A stretch of DNA of 64,000 nt, from positions 25,456,586 to 25,520,585 of the forward strand of contig OX940871.1 in the NCBI GenBank assembly GCA_954871525.1, given 5' to 3'. Source of the stretch: Parietaria judaica. Its lineage: Eukaryota; Streptophyta; Magnoliopsida; Rosales; Urticaceae. The notes below the pieces were generated by a model that was not told where the DNA came from, searched no databases, and worked only from the letters and a program-made list of their open reading frames with translations. Positions 12,176-26,300 of this stretch are shown here, in pieces (positions within the stretch are counted from its first letter, which is position 1; the number at the start of each line of letters is the position of its first letter). The position numbers and the translations under genes were made by a program.

Positions 12176-12653
12176 ATAATATACTAAAGATTTTTTTCTT
12201 GAGACTATAGTATATGTACTAATTTCATTTAATGATTGAATAAAGAGTTGATTTTTTATTTTATTTTTTTATATGAGAAAAAACAAGTATCATTGAAACA
12301 AGCGATAGTGGGATATCAATCACTTTTTTATAACACTGATTTTATTTTTGGAAGTACAATAATATGAATGGAATTTCGAAATATTCAAAGTATTTTTTTT
12401 TTGCAATTATTTTCCCTAACAAAAATGGTGAAGTAGTATACATTAGATTAGAGATTACTTATGTTTTGTGAAGAAAAGGAAAAGAGATTTCATTTCATGT
12501 TGTTCAACATTCAAAAGAAAAGCGAAAAAAGTTGACACCTTTATTTCTCTTTCATGCAGATTTAGTGATTTACACTGCCTCCAACCATAATTCCGAATCC
12601 ATGGAGTTCCAAATCTCTTCGTAATCCTCCACAGATCTCGGAGCTGGTCGGCC
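12176..12653 (+). other. Upstream region of the glycosyltransferase gene
   Basis: AT-rich sequence without coding signal. It should contain the promoter and 5' leader of the downstream gene, but I cannot place a TATA box with confidence. Confidence 0.4.
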
Positions 12654-15600
12654 ATGGCGAAGCAGGCGCAGCACCACTACCACCACCTTCACTCCTCGGT
12701 GGCGTCGCCCAAGCGGTGGCTCCTGGCGTTCCTCGTCACGCTCTCGGCTTCCACGCTCATCGCCTTCCTCATCCGGGCCGCGTTTGACACCTGCGATCGG
12801 AGCCTCGACGACGCCGTCGCCGGAACCAGGCCGGTCGCCGGAGGCTTGTCCGTCGTCCCGAGCCCGCTAGGGTTCATGAGGTCGAAGCCGGTTCTCCTGG
12901 TTTCCCACGAGCTTTCTCTTTCTGGTGGGTATTCTCCATTCATTGCCTTGATAGTGGAAAAAGTACCAACTCTTGCATGATCTTGAAGTAATCAGTGTTT
13001 CGTCAGTATATTGGTACGATCATCTGGTACAAATGACAATGATCGTCAAGTTTAATGATTAGAAACTGTCGGAAGAAGAAAAAAGTTATCATTTCTGCGT
13101 GTTCTTTGTCAATTATTGAACTGTACGGTTCCTGTATGGGTATTTAATGAATGGCGTTGCGATTCCGTGCTTAGTTGCTCGTGTAAAGACGGACCCGTTA
13201 CGGGGGAGTCGCATGTGGAGGCCCTTCGGCCTGGGCGTGCCAAGGGCGAGTGTTAGGATTAGACGACTTTATGCGATTAAGTGGTTTATTTCGTTAGATT
13301 TTCAAATATGCAATTTTAGACCCGTAACACGGGAGTCGAGCACAGGCAGAGTTGAGGGGCCAACGGCCTAACTTGCCAAGTGCGGGTGATGGGGTTAGAG
13401 GTGCCTTCATGCAATGAAGTGGTTTACTTTGTTAGATTTTTAGTTATGCGATTTTTTCAGTAATTAGACTTGTGATACGGGAGTTGAAAAGGCTGAGTTG
13501 ATGGGCTGGGTCTGAATGCAGGCGAGGGCTGACGGTCTGGGCGTGCCGAGGGCGAGTGTTAGGGTTAGGCGTCTTTATGCAATTAAGCGGCTTATTTTGT
13601 TAGTTTCTTAATTATGCAATTTGTTCAGTAACTATTGAATTATTATTGTAATCTTTTAAAAAAATTGGCTGACTATCTAGTAGTCTTCGCTTTTTATCTT
13701 CTATCTATCTTCTTTTATGGTAGAGTTTGGTCTATATACCCGGGCCGGTTTACAGACTGGTTGATCGTAAACCATTCTCTGACCTTGCATTGTAAATTTA
13801 TAATTGTTTTTTTATTAATTAGAGAGTGCTTTTGAACTCAATTAAACATAACCTCTGTCAAGTCGATAGGTTAGGCTCATGAAAGGAAAACGGCGGCTCC
13901 CGATATGAGATCGATTTCCTGATCATAACAGCAGGTTGGCCTGAACAGGCGGTGAAATGTGCCTTTCTATGGTCTACATGATCTTCTGCCTGAGATTCAA
14001 AAGACATGCTATTACTAAGTCGTATATGTATAGGATGCATTGGATTAAATATTTCATGAACTCACATTATCATTTTAATCTCTTAGGTGGACCGTTGTTG
14101 CTGATGGAGCTGGCATTTCTTCTCAGAAGCGTTGGTGCTGAAGTTACTTGGATCACAATCCAAAATCCGGTAGATTCAGACGAGGTGGTGTTTAGTTTGG
14201 AGCATAAGATGTTGACCCGGGGAGTTCAGGTATCAAGAATATTATATTAAATATTAAGAGAGGGAAAAGTACCATATAAAGAAACTCGAGATACAAAACG
14301 ATAGATTACAGAGCAATTATGTTTGTTTTTTTCTTACGGTAGGTACTCTCGGCAAGAGGTCAAGAGGCTGTAAACGCAGCTCTGAAAGCTGATTTGGTTG
14401 TTTTGAACACAGCAGTTTCCGGGAAATGGCTGGATGTAGTTCTGAAGGAACATGTTCCTTTGGTTCTCCCGAAAGTGTTGTGGTGGATCCATGAGATGAG
14501 AGGGCATTACTTCAAAATGGACTATGTCAAGCATTTGCCTTCCGTTGGTGGAACTATGATTGATTCGCATGTCACGGCAGAATATTGGGAGAACAGGACT
14601 CGTGAGCGTTTAAGGTTCGTAGCATACGGTTTAACTCTTTTAGTTTCATATCCAATAAATGCATCTTCGTGGAATATAAGTTGTAGACGTGAGGGCTGGA
14701 GCTTGTAAGTTTTTACACCAAAACTAAAAACCGGAATAATAAACCGGTGTCGATTTCAGTTTTTATTGAAGACCAAAATAAATAGCCAGAGTATTATACC
14801 GGTGCCTATTTCGGTTTCCATAAAAATCCCAGTTTAAAAATTAGTTCTCTAATAAATCAGGTTCCCAGTTTCACTCTTCAAATACCGATATTTGGTTCAC
14901 ACACAAACCAAATATCCGGTTTCACTCGTGTAAACTTCCTATTGCGGACACACACAAATCTTGTTTCTTTAGTTCTGATAATCTGTTCCTGGAGCAGCTT
15001 TGACGTATAACATATCAAGAAGGAAGAATATTCTCTTGGATAAAAAAATATTTGCTCTTTTTTAGTTTCATGGTTTTCCTTGAGTCTCACTCCAAGTTTT
15101 TTATGTTCTTTGCAAGTTGTCTTCTTATTTGCCATTCAGAATGGAATGTAAATTCCAGGAGATATTTCAATGATGTTTTCTCTGCAGGATCAAAATGCCC
15201 GAGACGTACGTTGTTCACCTCGGAAATAGCAAAGAACTGATGGAAGTTGCCGAAAATAGTGTGGCCAAAAGGGTTTTGCGTGAGCATGTTCGGGAATCTC
15301 TTGGAGTACGAAGTGACGATATACTGTTTGCTATCATAAACAGTACGTACCATTTCTATACTATAACACCTGCTTCTTCTTATTCTTCTTCTTTTTAATC
15401 AGAACACTTCTATATTTTGGGAACATCTCTTTGGGTAACCAAGTAAATAAGGTTGTCTACATCATCAAAGATTTATGGTTAAAACGGCTTGCCATTTTCA
15501 GCTTTAGAGTAATTGCCAGTAACGTTCCTTGACTATTCCGGGGAGAGTAGTTTGTCCCCTCATCTTCAATTCGTAGCAGCAGTTGTTTTCAGCAACTTAA

Positions 15601-17276
15601 TATATGCAATCTACTATTCCGTCATTTAAATTTAGTTGTCGCCATTTGGAATTAGAAAAAGCACGTCAAGAAAAACTCCGTTGTATTTGATGACCTATCT
15701 ATAAATGAGTTTTTCTCACAAGGAAGATATTTTTCAACCAAATAGTTCTAATCTCTCTCAAGTGAGGAGGGGTTCTTAGGGTTAGCGTTCGAGATTACCG
15801 TTCTTGACTGTTTCCGATTTCCCTCACAAGGTCATGATAGCGGGCTGCATCACATTCCTTTAAGAAAATTATCTTCTGTTTCCCACAATTGGTTCCTTCT
15901 TAATTACAGGTGTTTCTCGTGGGAAAGGCCAGGATCTATTCCTGCGATCCTTCTACGAAAGCTTGCAAGTGATTCAAGAGAAGAAACTGCAGGTTCCAAT
16001 GATGCACGCCGTCATTGTTGGAAGTGACATCACTGCTCACACCAAGTTTGAATCTGAGCTTCGCAGCTACGTTATCCAGAAAAAGATTCAAGACCGCGTC
16101 CATTTCGTGAACAAAACTCTGACTGTCGCTCCTTATTTGGCTGCAATCGACGTCCTAGTCCAGAACTCCCAGGTAGCACCACTATGTTTAAACTGTAAAC
16201 CGCCGTTTCATTCCTTCAAGTTAGAATTACAGCAAATCTCTATAAAGAATTCAGAGGATGTTCGAGAGTTCCACTCTCATTCACTCAACAATTATCTCAT
16301 AAATCATCTTTACTCTTCTTTTGTAACTAGTCTTGTGAACTAATTAATACTAATTAGCTAATATGGTCTTACCATTTGAAATTATCAGTCGGGTTTCTCT
16401 CCTGAACTAGTTGTATCGTCTTAGTGTTCTTTGCCAAATTTTCTTTTGTGTCGATTTGGATTCTGAATTTGTTTCAGTATACCAGTTTTTCCCTTTGTGT
16501 AACTCGTGACAGTTTCCTTTTAATTTTGAGGATAACATTCTCATTTTGTCAACTTATGGGGAACATGGCTGTAGACTTCTTCGAATGAATATTATGCAGA
16601 ATGAGGACTTTGTTTATAAATTTAACGCAAACCTTTAGATATCTAACAAAGAAGAAAAGAACGGGGTAAACATTGATAACCTACAAGTCTGGGGGATTAA
16701 TAATGTGAATAAAAAATCAGCAAACAAACGGAAATAATGCAAAAATTCATACGATGATAATACTCCTTTAAATTAATCTGTATCTTAATATTTTACATAG
16801 TACCGAACGGAAGGCTAATTACGAGTCTAATCAATCTCCTCTTTACAATGTTCTATCTAGGCACGAGGTGAATGCTTTGGCAGGATAACGATCGAAGCGA
16901 TGGCGTTTCAACTGCCTGTACTGGTAATTTTGCTTCAAATTAACCATTCCTAGCATGTCTATGTTTCGTACACCGTTCCGTTTCTCGTCTTATAAATTAA
17001 GAAAATAAAATGCATCAGGGAACGGCAGCTGGAGGCACCACCGAGATAGTCGTGAACGGGTCAACGGGCCTTTTGCATCCTGCAGGAAAAAATGGAATCA
17101 CCCCTCTGGCGAAGAACATGGTCAAGCTTGCAACCCACGTGGAGCGGAGGCTAACCATGGGAAAGAGAGCTTATGAGAGAGTGAAGGAGAAGTTCTTGGA
17201 AAGCCACATGGCGGAGCGAATCGCAGCCGTACTCAAGAAAGTTTTGCACCACTCAAAGAGCCGCTCGGACTCTTAG
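12654..17276 (+). CDS. GT4-type glycosyltransferase, type II membrane protein, 474 aa
   Basis: Exons: 12654-12924, 14087-14229, 14343-14614, 15188-15342, 15910-16172, 16861-16923, 17019-17276. All are GT-AG, phases agree, sum 1425 nt. The short basic N-terminus is followed by a signal anchor at about residues 21-44 (WLLAFLVTLSASTLIAFLI), suggesting a Golgi/ER lumenal catalytic domain. A GT-B fold is indicated by the N-terminal LLVSHELSLSGGPLLLMELA block, the central HLGNSKELMEVAE region, and the C-terminal E-x7-E motif (E372-CFGRITI-E380) followed by GTAAGGTTEIV. It resembles Arabidopsis At1g75420/At1g19710, which I recall as uncharacterised GT4 members. The sugar and acceptor cannot be inferred. 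The start is the first ATG and gives the membrane anchor. Confidence 0.9.
13190..13630. repeat. Three diverged tandem units of about 135-150 bp
   Basis: Unit starts read GACCCGTTACGGGGGAGTCG (about 13193), GACCCGTAACACGGGAGTCG (about 13318) and GACTTGTGATACGGGAGTTG (about 13467). Each continues with a GGGCGAGTGTTAGG-like phrase and TTTATGCRATTAAGTGG. The array sits in intron 1 of the glycosyltransferase gene. Confidence 0.7.
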
Positions 17277-20118
17277 CTGAGCCCGAACGGTACGGAGTTC
17301 AACCCTGATGAATTTATAACCAAAGTAAAAGCCGAACTTCTTGTTGATGGATCCGGCATTTGGCTTTGAATTGTAATGCTCTTGTTAGGAGTGTTGGTTT
17401 GTACATCAATGTACATAATAGAGAGGGTAATATAGTGTGTTGATAGAGTTGTAACCTATTTCAAGTTTCAGCCAAATTTCGTAGTTGTCATATCTTGGAC
17501 TTGTAGTGCTTAAAATTACTATAATGACCATTGTATTTTTATGGTTTTGTTGTAATAGGCTTACTTAATGGAGTATTTTTCTTTTCTTATTGTTGTAATA
17601 TATGTATTAAATAAATATATATATTATATATAAATTAAATCCAGGATTAGGACAAAAATCCGGGAATTTTAGGCAATGTTGTGAATAACGTATTTAAGCC
17701 TCGAGGCGTTTTCTCGCCGTGACTCAACTCTAATGAGTCATCTAAAACTTAAACACTCAAAACTTAAAAACATAAGTAAAGAACATAAGATAGCTCGGCT
17801 TTTCTCTCGGTTCCGCTATCTTCCACCCAACTCCTCCTCAACTAGAACTGTCCGTTACTATATGATTATTTCTTAGTAATAATAATGGTCGATGAATGTT
17901 TTCTTGATAGAATCAGTGATTTATATTAAAAAAAATCATTAACTTGTAACTATCATTATTCATTAATATTAAAATAGAAAGAAGAACTGAAAAAGAAAAA
18001 GAAAGAAGATCCGGAAGTTTTTAATTGCATTCACTAACATATAGTAATTATCACGTCAATTAGAAAAAAGCAAACTGACAACTTCCCTGATTGAGGAGCA
18101 GAGGTTGCAGGAGGAGGGGAAGAAATGACTTGGTAATTGGTATGATACGTGTTGAAGTACAGGAAATAAATTAAGATATTATAATTTATATTCGTAGGAC
18201 CCACTAATTAATTAAAAGAAGAAATAAACAGTGTAAAACAAAAAAGCCACCGCCCTGACTTGCCTCAAAGGCGCAAGAATTAAGGTTTGAGGCGTATGTC
18301 AGGGCGTACGCCTTGATTACCCTCTGCAAGGCGTAGCCTCATAGCGATTTTGGTCCTCGCCTCACTGAGGCGCGCCTCTATATCGTTTTTCAAAACAATG
18401 ATTTTAGGAGTTCTCCCAGTCCCGGTTTGTGATTTTAAATAAATTACAGGTTTCACTAAAAACTGTCTGGAACCGGGACCTGTACAGGGATGAAACCGAG
18501 AACTGTAAATTTTCAGCCCTAATTCTAGCAATTTGAATCCCTTGCAGAAGCTAAATTTCTAAGTTCATTGTTGGTAACCTATTCTCATTTTCTTGCAGCA
18601 GTTTTAATTGTAAAAACATGGTCAATAGCAGTCCCGATATTTTTTCACTTTGTAGTGGTAGTCTTTAAAAAAAAATCATGGTTAAAGTTCTTAATATGTA
18701 CAATTTTACTTCTCCCACAAGTTTTTTTTTTCCATTGATTTTAACAAAAAAATTAATGTGCGGTTAACTATTTTTCTCACGAAAGTGACATGTGTCCAAG
18801 ATTTAATGACATATTTGTAGATTTTGTCAAGAAAAGATGAAGGGAATTTGGGAAGAAAAAAAAAATACTAAATATAGGGATTGAAAAAGAAACAAAATAT
18901 TAAATATTGGGATATATTAAGGACTAAAATGAATGTTATCGAAGACAAATATTCAATCTTTGAAAGAAAAAAAAACAAATTAGAAATAAAAAATAATTAT
19001 TATAATTAAAGAGTGATTATCAAATTCTAAAGAAAAATATTGAAAATTAAATAACATGACATTTGAGATTATTTTTCAGTCTTTAACTGAAATATATTGA
19101 ATAAACTTATGAAACGTATTTGGGACAAAATGCACATGGTTTAAAGCTGATTTTTCAGTCCCTAAAGTTGTACAATCGGGACTGAAATATAACAATATCA
19201 GATACTGATTGTTTAGTCACGAAAAGACTGTATTAGAGATTGAAATGACATGGTAGCGGGTGACATATTAAGAAGTAAACTTATACGTATGTGAGACTGA
19301 ATGATAGTCTTAATTGGTGTCATATAGCAAGGTGGATGGAAACGGAGAAAAGCAGTCTCTAATATTATTAGATACTGATATAGGAATATCAGAGATTAAT
19401 TTTTATTTATTTTTATTTATTTTGTAATGGTTGTGGTCGTTGGTATTATTTATCTTGTGTGACGTTGTGGTCCCCTTCAAAGGTTGTGCGAGTTTGTGTG
19501 TTGGGACCTACAACGACTTTGGAGCGTCCTTAGTGCCTTTGTAAGCTCCGTTTGTCTTGTCGCTTGATGTTGTTGAGAGATTTCGCCTCGTCAAGCCCGT
19601 AAGCGAGGAGTTGTATGTCGCCTGGAGAAGCTTACCTTATTTTGTTTGTTGCCACTTGATTAGGTCAAGGAGAACATTGTCAAGGTGTCTTGAAGTTGTT
19701 GTTGTGTTTGAGACTTTGTAAATTATCGCCGTCACTTCGTCAAGAACCTTTTAAGAGTATCCTCGTTACTTCGCCGAAAGCCTTCTGAGGTCGCTATTAT
19801 TTTCGTCGTCGGAGGCCTTCTAAGGTCATTCTGTCTTATCTGATCGTCAGAGACCCTTTAACATCAATGTAACATTCTTGGGTTGCCTAAACAAGTTTTT
19901 TGGAGGTGGATTTCGGTTTTCGAACTCCGTAGTTTAGACCTCGTCAAATTTTCTAAATTTTATCGTTGAACTTTGACTTTTGTTGATGAATCTTAACTTT
20001 TACTTTTAAAAACTCACATTTTTAATAATTAAAAAATACGAATAATATTTAACGCCAGAATATGCGAGTTCAATTCGTACTTGTACCGGAAATATTTTAT
20101 TATTTGAGAGTTAGCTCT
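17277..20118. other. Intergenic, AT-rich, no gene seen
   Basis: The stretch contains the 3' flank of the glycosyltransferase gene. Around 17690-17720 and 18240-18390 there are GAGGCG/GCCTCG-rich pieces of a dispersed repeat (AAGCCTCGAGGCG; CTCGCCTCACTGAGGCGCGCC). The rest is AT-rich unique-looking sequence. No reading frame or RNA gene was recognised. Confidence 0.5.
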
Positions 20119-20300
20119 GCCGACACGATCGAAACGCGTCGTCCCATACACTCGCCACGCAGCAAAATAATACATCAACTTCTCTCGCAGTCAGTACGTG
20201 TAACATCTTAAGAACATGCACGTTGCATGCATGAGCCCCATCGTCATCTTCGTCAATCCAATCGTATCTCAACACAGCTTAGCCCCTGAATCTATATAAA
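20119..20300 (+). promoter_or_regulatory. Dehydrin promoter elements: DRE/CRT, ABRE, TATA
   Basis: GCCGAC at 20119-20124 matches the DRE/CRT core bound by DREB/CBF factors. TACGTGT at 20195-20201 matches an ABRE core. TATATAAA lies at 20293-20300, about 90 bp before the ATG. These are the sites expected for a cold-, drought- and ABA-induced dehydrin; use of these copies is inferred. Confidence 0.6.
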
Positions 20301-20387
20301 CCCTAGCCAGTACCTGCTTTCTCCAGCAGAAACCAGAAACAAAAACCCCACTTCGAAATTATCTCTCCTGTAATCAGACCACCAAAG

Positions 20388-23300
20388 ATGGCGCATTTCC
20401 AGAACCAGTACACGGCGACCACTCAGAGCACCGACGAGTACGGAAACCCTAAATTCCGTGAGACCGGTGAGTACGGAAACCCTAATGTGCATCAGACTGA
20501 CGAGTTTGGAAACCCGATTTACAGCACCGGCGGTACCACCGGATTCGAGGGAACCGGGAAGCCGTACGACACCGGATTGAACACCGGCACAGCCGGTCAT
20601 CGCGAGACCAAGCTTAACCGATCCGGTAGCTCCAGCTCAAGCTCGGTATGTTTTCGAAATTTTGATCACAAAAGTGATGTTTAAAAATCGTCCTTTTTGC
20701 CTAGTTCTTCAAGAGTACTCCATCAAAATTTTAATTATATTGTAAGGCAGGTCGTAATTTCAATATTTTTATTTTAGGAAAAAACAAAATAATATTGATA
20801 TATTGTTGTCGTAATTACAATAATAATATTGTTGTAATTATTTTTTTATTTTTTTATTTTTAAAAGAAACATCGCTTATATTGATAAAAAGTAAATTACA
20901 ATACAAGGCTAGAGAGTGGTTTAAAATTGGTCGGTCAAAATCAGACCGGCTATATAAACCAAAACTCTACCATAAGAAAGAAAGAAAAAAACGAGGACTA
21001 GTCGTTACAAAGTACTAGCCCAATCTCTCGAAAGGTCCGCGAGAGAATACATCGAAAACTCATTGCATGAGGAAAAAAGCCAAAGAGCAATACAATGGTT
21101 GATACTATCTATCAACCCATTAAGATTCCAAAATATATCATTGTAGAGGAACTTGTTGCGAGTATTCCAGATGCACCATAAAGTAGTTACAATTCCAATC
21201 TTCGCCGCAACGTGCCATTTGTTATTTCGCCTTGGAACTTTGTGAATTTGCAGCAAATCAGCGATGGAAGTGAAGCCCACTAGATCCACCTTTAGATTGG
21301 AAAAAAGCCAAGCCCAAACGGCTTTAGCTGTGTGACAATGAAAGAATAAATGATCGAGCTCTTCTTCGGACGAGAAACACATCGAACACACACTAGGGAG
21401 CAACGTAATTTGGGGATTATGCCTTTGAACAATTTCAGCCGTATTGACTCTTCGACGGGCAACCAACCAAGCAAAAAACTGAACCTTTTTTTGGAACCGC
21501 GGATTTCCAAATTACTTCACAAAAAGGCACATCCGGGAGAGCAAAGCCTGGTGATAACTCTTTCGTCATCGACTTTACAGAAAACTCCTCCACATCATGG
21601 AGCCAAGCACGCCGGTCTTCTATTCCTTCCCATAAACTCACAGAGCTCAATATTTGCAATAACTCGGTAGCTTCGTCCATCTCCCGAGTAGTCAAATCTC
21701 GAGGGAATTGGAAGTCCCACTCGACCTGACCGGGGATTGGAGAAGGCGAGCCAACCAAGTAAATAGATACATTTTGGAGTGGGCACAAGCGAGCTAGGCA
21801 CGGAAAACGGTCTTTGAAACAACGATTACCCTTCCATATATCCTCCCAAAATCTCACTATTGAACCGTCTCTCACAATCCACGAACAACGCTTAAAGAAT
21901 TCTTCTTGAACGGAACACACAGAGCGCCAAGGGCTACGGTATGTATGAGAAGTCGTAACTTCTGGATCCCGGTTGTTAGCTTGAGTACCGTAAATGGCTC
22001 TGATCACTTTGTGCCATAGGGCTCCCTGTTCTTTCGGAAATCTCCACAACCATTTTGCCAAAAGGGCTTTATTTTTAACAATAAGGCTCTCGAAACCCAA
22101 ACCTCCTTTGCTCTTAGGAAACTGGCACACTTCCCACGCTACATTCCCGCGTGTTCGACCTCCTTCAAACCCATCCCAAAAGAAATTCTTCATAACTTTT
22201 TCTATATCGTCTGCAACTCCAACGGGCATCTTAAAAACTGACATAAGGTATACGGGGATGGTAGATAAAACACTATTGATGAGAGTCATCTTCCCTCCTT
22301 TAGAGAGAAAACCTTTTTTCCATCCCTCGAGCCGCTTTATAACTTTCGAAACCACTGGGTCCCAGAAAGTTTTGCTCCTAGGATTACCCCCGAGAGGCAT
22401 TCCCAAATAGCAAACAGGCCAAGACTCTTCTGTGCACCCGAGAAAAGATGCGAGCTCTTCAGTCTCCTCACTTGTACAATTAATTCCCATCAAGTTGCTC
22501 TTCTCGAAATTAATTTTTAATCCTGACCCTGCACAAAACTGTCTCACTATGTCAATCAAATTTTCCCACCCTTGTTTATCGGTCTCGGCAAAGAAAAGGG
22601 TGTCATCCGCGAATTGAAGGTGCGAAATCCGAATGGCTTGAGCTCCAACCGCCAAAGGCCGAAATAGATTCAATTCGGTCCCTCTCTGAATTCGTCTCGA
22701 GAGTGCGTCGGCGACAAGCACGAAAAGAAAAGGAGAGAGCGGGTCTCCTTGACGGATACCCCTCGATCCGGAGAATCGTTCTCGCGGCCTGCCGTTTATC
22801 ATAACCGAAAAAGAGACCGTTGACAAGCATCCTCCAATCCATTTCCTCCATCGCCCGTCAAATCCTTTTCTCTCCAATACGAAGTCGATAAATTTCCAAT
22901 CAATCCGGTCATAGGCTTTTTCAAAATCTAGTTTTAAAACCGCTCCTTTCTTTCCTGACCGGCTATAAGACTCCACCACCTCGTTCGCTATAAGAATCAA
23001 ATCTGTAATTTGTCTCCCGGAGACAAAAGCTCCTTGCACCTCACTGATTGTATCTTCCATCACCCCTTTCAACCTCTCGGCCAAAACCTTCGCGATGATT
23101 TTATAAAGGCTTGTCACGAGACTTATTGGTCTGTAATCTTTCACTTTGATCGAGTTGAGTTTCTTTGGAATTAGACACAAATGAGTCTCGTTGGTGATGT
23201 TATTGACGATGCCGGTCTCCCAGAATTCTCCAAAAACTTTCAACAAGTCGGGTTTGATTATATCCCAAAAATCTTGATAAAAGGCTATGGAAAAACCGTC

Positions 23301-26300
23301 TGGACCCGGGGATTTATCTCTTGCACATCCGAACACTGCCTCTTTAATTTCCGTTTCCCCAAAAGGCCGCGAGAGATCACGAGAGCAAAAGTCGGGGATA
23401 GGCTGCCAAAAGATGTTGTCCCATTCCACATCCGTGGTCGGAGAAGAAGTGTAAAGCTCCGAGTAAAAATTGTTTATTTCCTCAACGATTTCGTCTTCTC
23501 GAACTACTAAGCTCCCATCGTTCTTCTCTAATTTCCATATCGCATTCTTTGCTTTTCGGGAAGACATTAGAGCATGGAAAAACTTCGAATTGTTGTCCCC
23601 TTCTTTAGCCCACGCCACTTTTCCTTTTAACCGCGCCGCCCTATCTTCCACTGCATTCATTACCGCAAGACGCATTTTAAGCTCAGCTCTTTCATTTCGA
23701 GTCTCTTCTGACCAAGATTCCCCTTCTTCAATCTTATCCAGGCGTTCTATCTCCGCTTGAGTCCGCAATTTCTGACCGAAGTTCTTTTCTCTTTCAATCG
23801 CTACCCACTCTTTGATTTTTCCTTTAAGCGTTTTCAACTTCCACATAAATGAGTAACCTTGCCAATCCTGCTGACTCGTCTCCGTCCACCAAAAACTAAC
23901 TTTCTCCTTGAAATCTTTGTCAGATAACCATGAGTTGTCAAGTCGAAAAGGGCTCGGACCCCACTTTACCGGAGAAGTATTAATGGTCAACGGAAAATGA
24001 TCAGACACACCTCGAAACCTAGTCTCTTGGACACAGAACGGGAACAAATCCCTCCACCCTTCAGAAAAAAGAAAACGATCGATCCTCGAACACATAGCTA
24101 CTCCCCGCATTGCCAACCATGTGAATCGGCTATTCGCCAGAGGGGGATCTATCAAACTGAGGTCGGTGATAACTTCATTAAACAACCTCATTGAGCGTCG
24201 AGCGCGAACAGGGGAATTCCTCTCATGAGCGAACCGAATCACGTTAAAATCACCTCCAATACACCAGTTAGGTCCGCAAATTTCCCCTAGGCCCATCATT
24301 TCATCCCAAAATACTTCTCGCTCTCGGTATCGACATGGCCCGTACACACCAGAGAACCACCACGAAAAAGGCCCATTATCGATTTCAATAGATACCGAGA
24401 AATCTCCCACTAAATTGCTCAACGTTTTCACCCGCCTCGAGTCCCAAACTAGAAGCACACCTCCTGCCGTGCCAATAGCTGGAAGATAAATCCATTCCTT
24501 GTGTCTCAAACTCCAAACACTGCCCACGAATTTTCTGTCTACCGATGCTCTTCTGACTTCCTGAAAAACTACAATGTCAGGATTCACTTTGCATACCAAC
24601 TCCTTTATTCCCCTTCTTTTTTCGGGGCGACCCGTCCCCCGAACATTCCACGACAAAATCAACATTGATTATCTTTTGATAGACCCTTGTCCTTGGAATT
24701 TCCAAAAGACATTTCAATACTTAGATTTCGCAGCTCTCTCGTTTGCCCCTTGACTCGAGGCAATTTCTCCATTTTGGTACTCGGCTCCCGATCAAGAAGT
24801 GACGTCGTATCGTCGGCTCCAAGTTCCAACTCGATATCTTGGGTTTCACCTTCTATATAGGTCTTGACTTGTTGCCCAAAGATCAAGCCACACCCGTAAG
24901 AACAAGCTTCTAGAGCCACTACGACTTCGTTGTCCGAAGACTTAAAAGATTCTTCAGAAGAACCAACTTCCAAATCCGAATCCCCGTTACCCTCGAGCAA
25001 TCCGCAGGTGTCATCCGCCGGGAAATTATCCTCATCGTCAGCCACTTCCAAAAGAGCCCTGGGATCGAACTTAGAAGAAGCTTCATCATCCTGACGAACT
25101 CTCCTTGAATAGAAAGTCCCGATTTTCTTATCTCGAAGATACTCCGAGTCACTGTCGAAACTGCCCCGGGACCGTCTATGATCGGGGTAGTGTTTGGATT
25201 CGCTCTGAAAATCAGACCATCTAACGATTAAAGCTTTAACGAACGAAGCCTTCTGTTTCGGTCTCCATCTACGTAAGCGTCCTGAAACTACCTCTGAACC
25301 CGCTTCTCGTTTTGAGGAAGGAACTGGCGCTGAGAAGTAATCGAAAGCATCCTCTATAGAACCTACTCCGAGTGGCCCGATGTCAGAGTAGGTATGGGGT
25401 GGAGAAACGTCTTTTCGCTTAATCCTTAAAGTTGTTTGGCCTTTATCCACTCTCGAATTATTAGCGCACAAATTAGAGATCAAAGCCGACCCCTCGTTAA
25501 TGCCACTAAACCCCAAATCGAGAATGCTCCCGTTATCTTGAAAAGATGCTTGAGAATCAGGACTTTTGGGCCCGACAAGTACGGGGATGGGACGCATGTC
25601 AACAGAGCGCGGTTCAGCCGCCACCGAACCGCTAGAAGCTGGTAAAATATTGCTTCCCTTTTCCACATGCTTCTTTTGTCCAATGACCCTAAATTCTAAC
25701 GAAGGCGCCTCTGACAACGGCGTCGGAATAAGCGCGCTACGAAACGGTGCACCCAAATTGAAAATGCTCAATTGGATTCTTGAATTTTGGTAAGGGATCT
25801 CCATCAGAGGGGGAATCAACCCGTTCTTCGGACCTTTGCACTTAATCTTAACTGCTTGGAGGCAGGACATATCCAAAGTTTCTTTTGCAATCTCGATAAG
25901 ACCGCCGCACTGTTTCCCGATGACCTTGAGAGCATGGCGATTCCAAAGATCGATTGGAAGACCTTCTATGCCTATCCAACTGTTCTGTATGAAAACACTA
26001 TGGCCGCTCCACTGTTCATAATACGACCATTTGGTCATAATGGCAATGTGTTTTTTCTCATGATGCACCAAGGGATCTTTTAGGAGGACAACCATTTCTT
26101 GATGATTTTTGCACCATGCAATGGCTTTGTTGCCAGAAATAGGAGTCCAACATAGCTTTGACTTAGACTTGGCTCCAACCTCGGAGAAGATAACATTCCA
26201 AGAATTTCTCCCATCGAACCTTCTTACAATCACCGCGAATCTCCATTGCTTAGGTCGAGGACGAAAAGAATGGGACTCTTCCTTTTTCTTGTAAGAGGGA

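Noticed and set aside
21994..22410. Plus-strand frames within 21.3-26.9 kb
   Set aside because: All are antisense to the long LINE ORF1/ORF2 frames.
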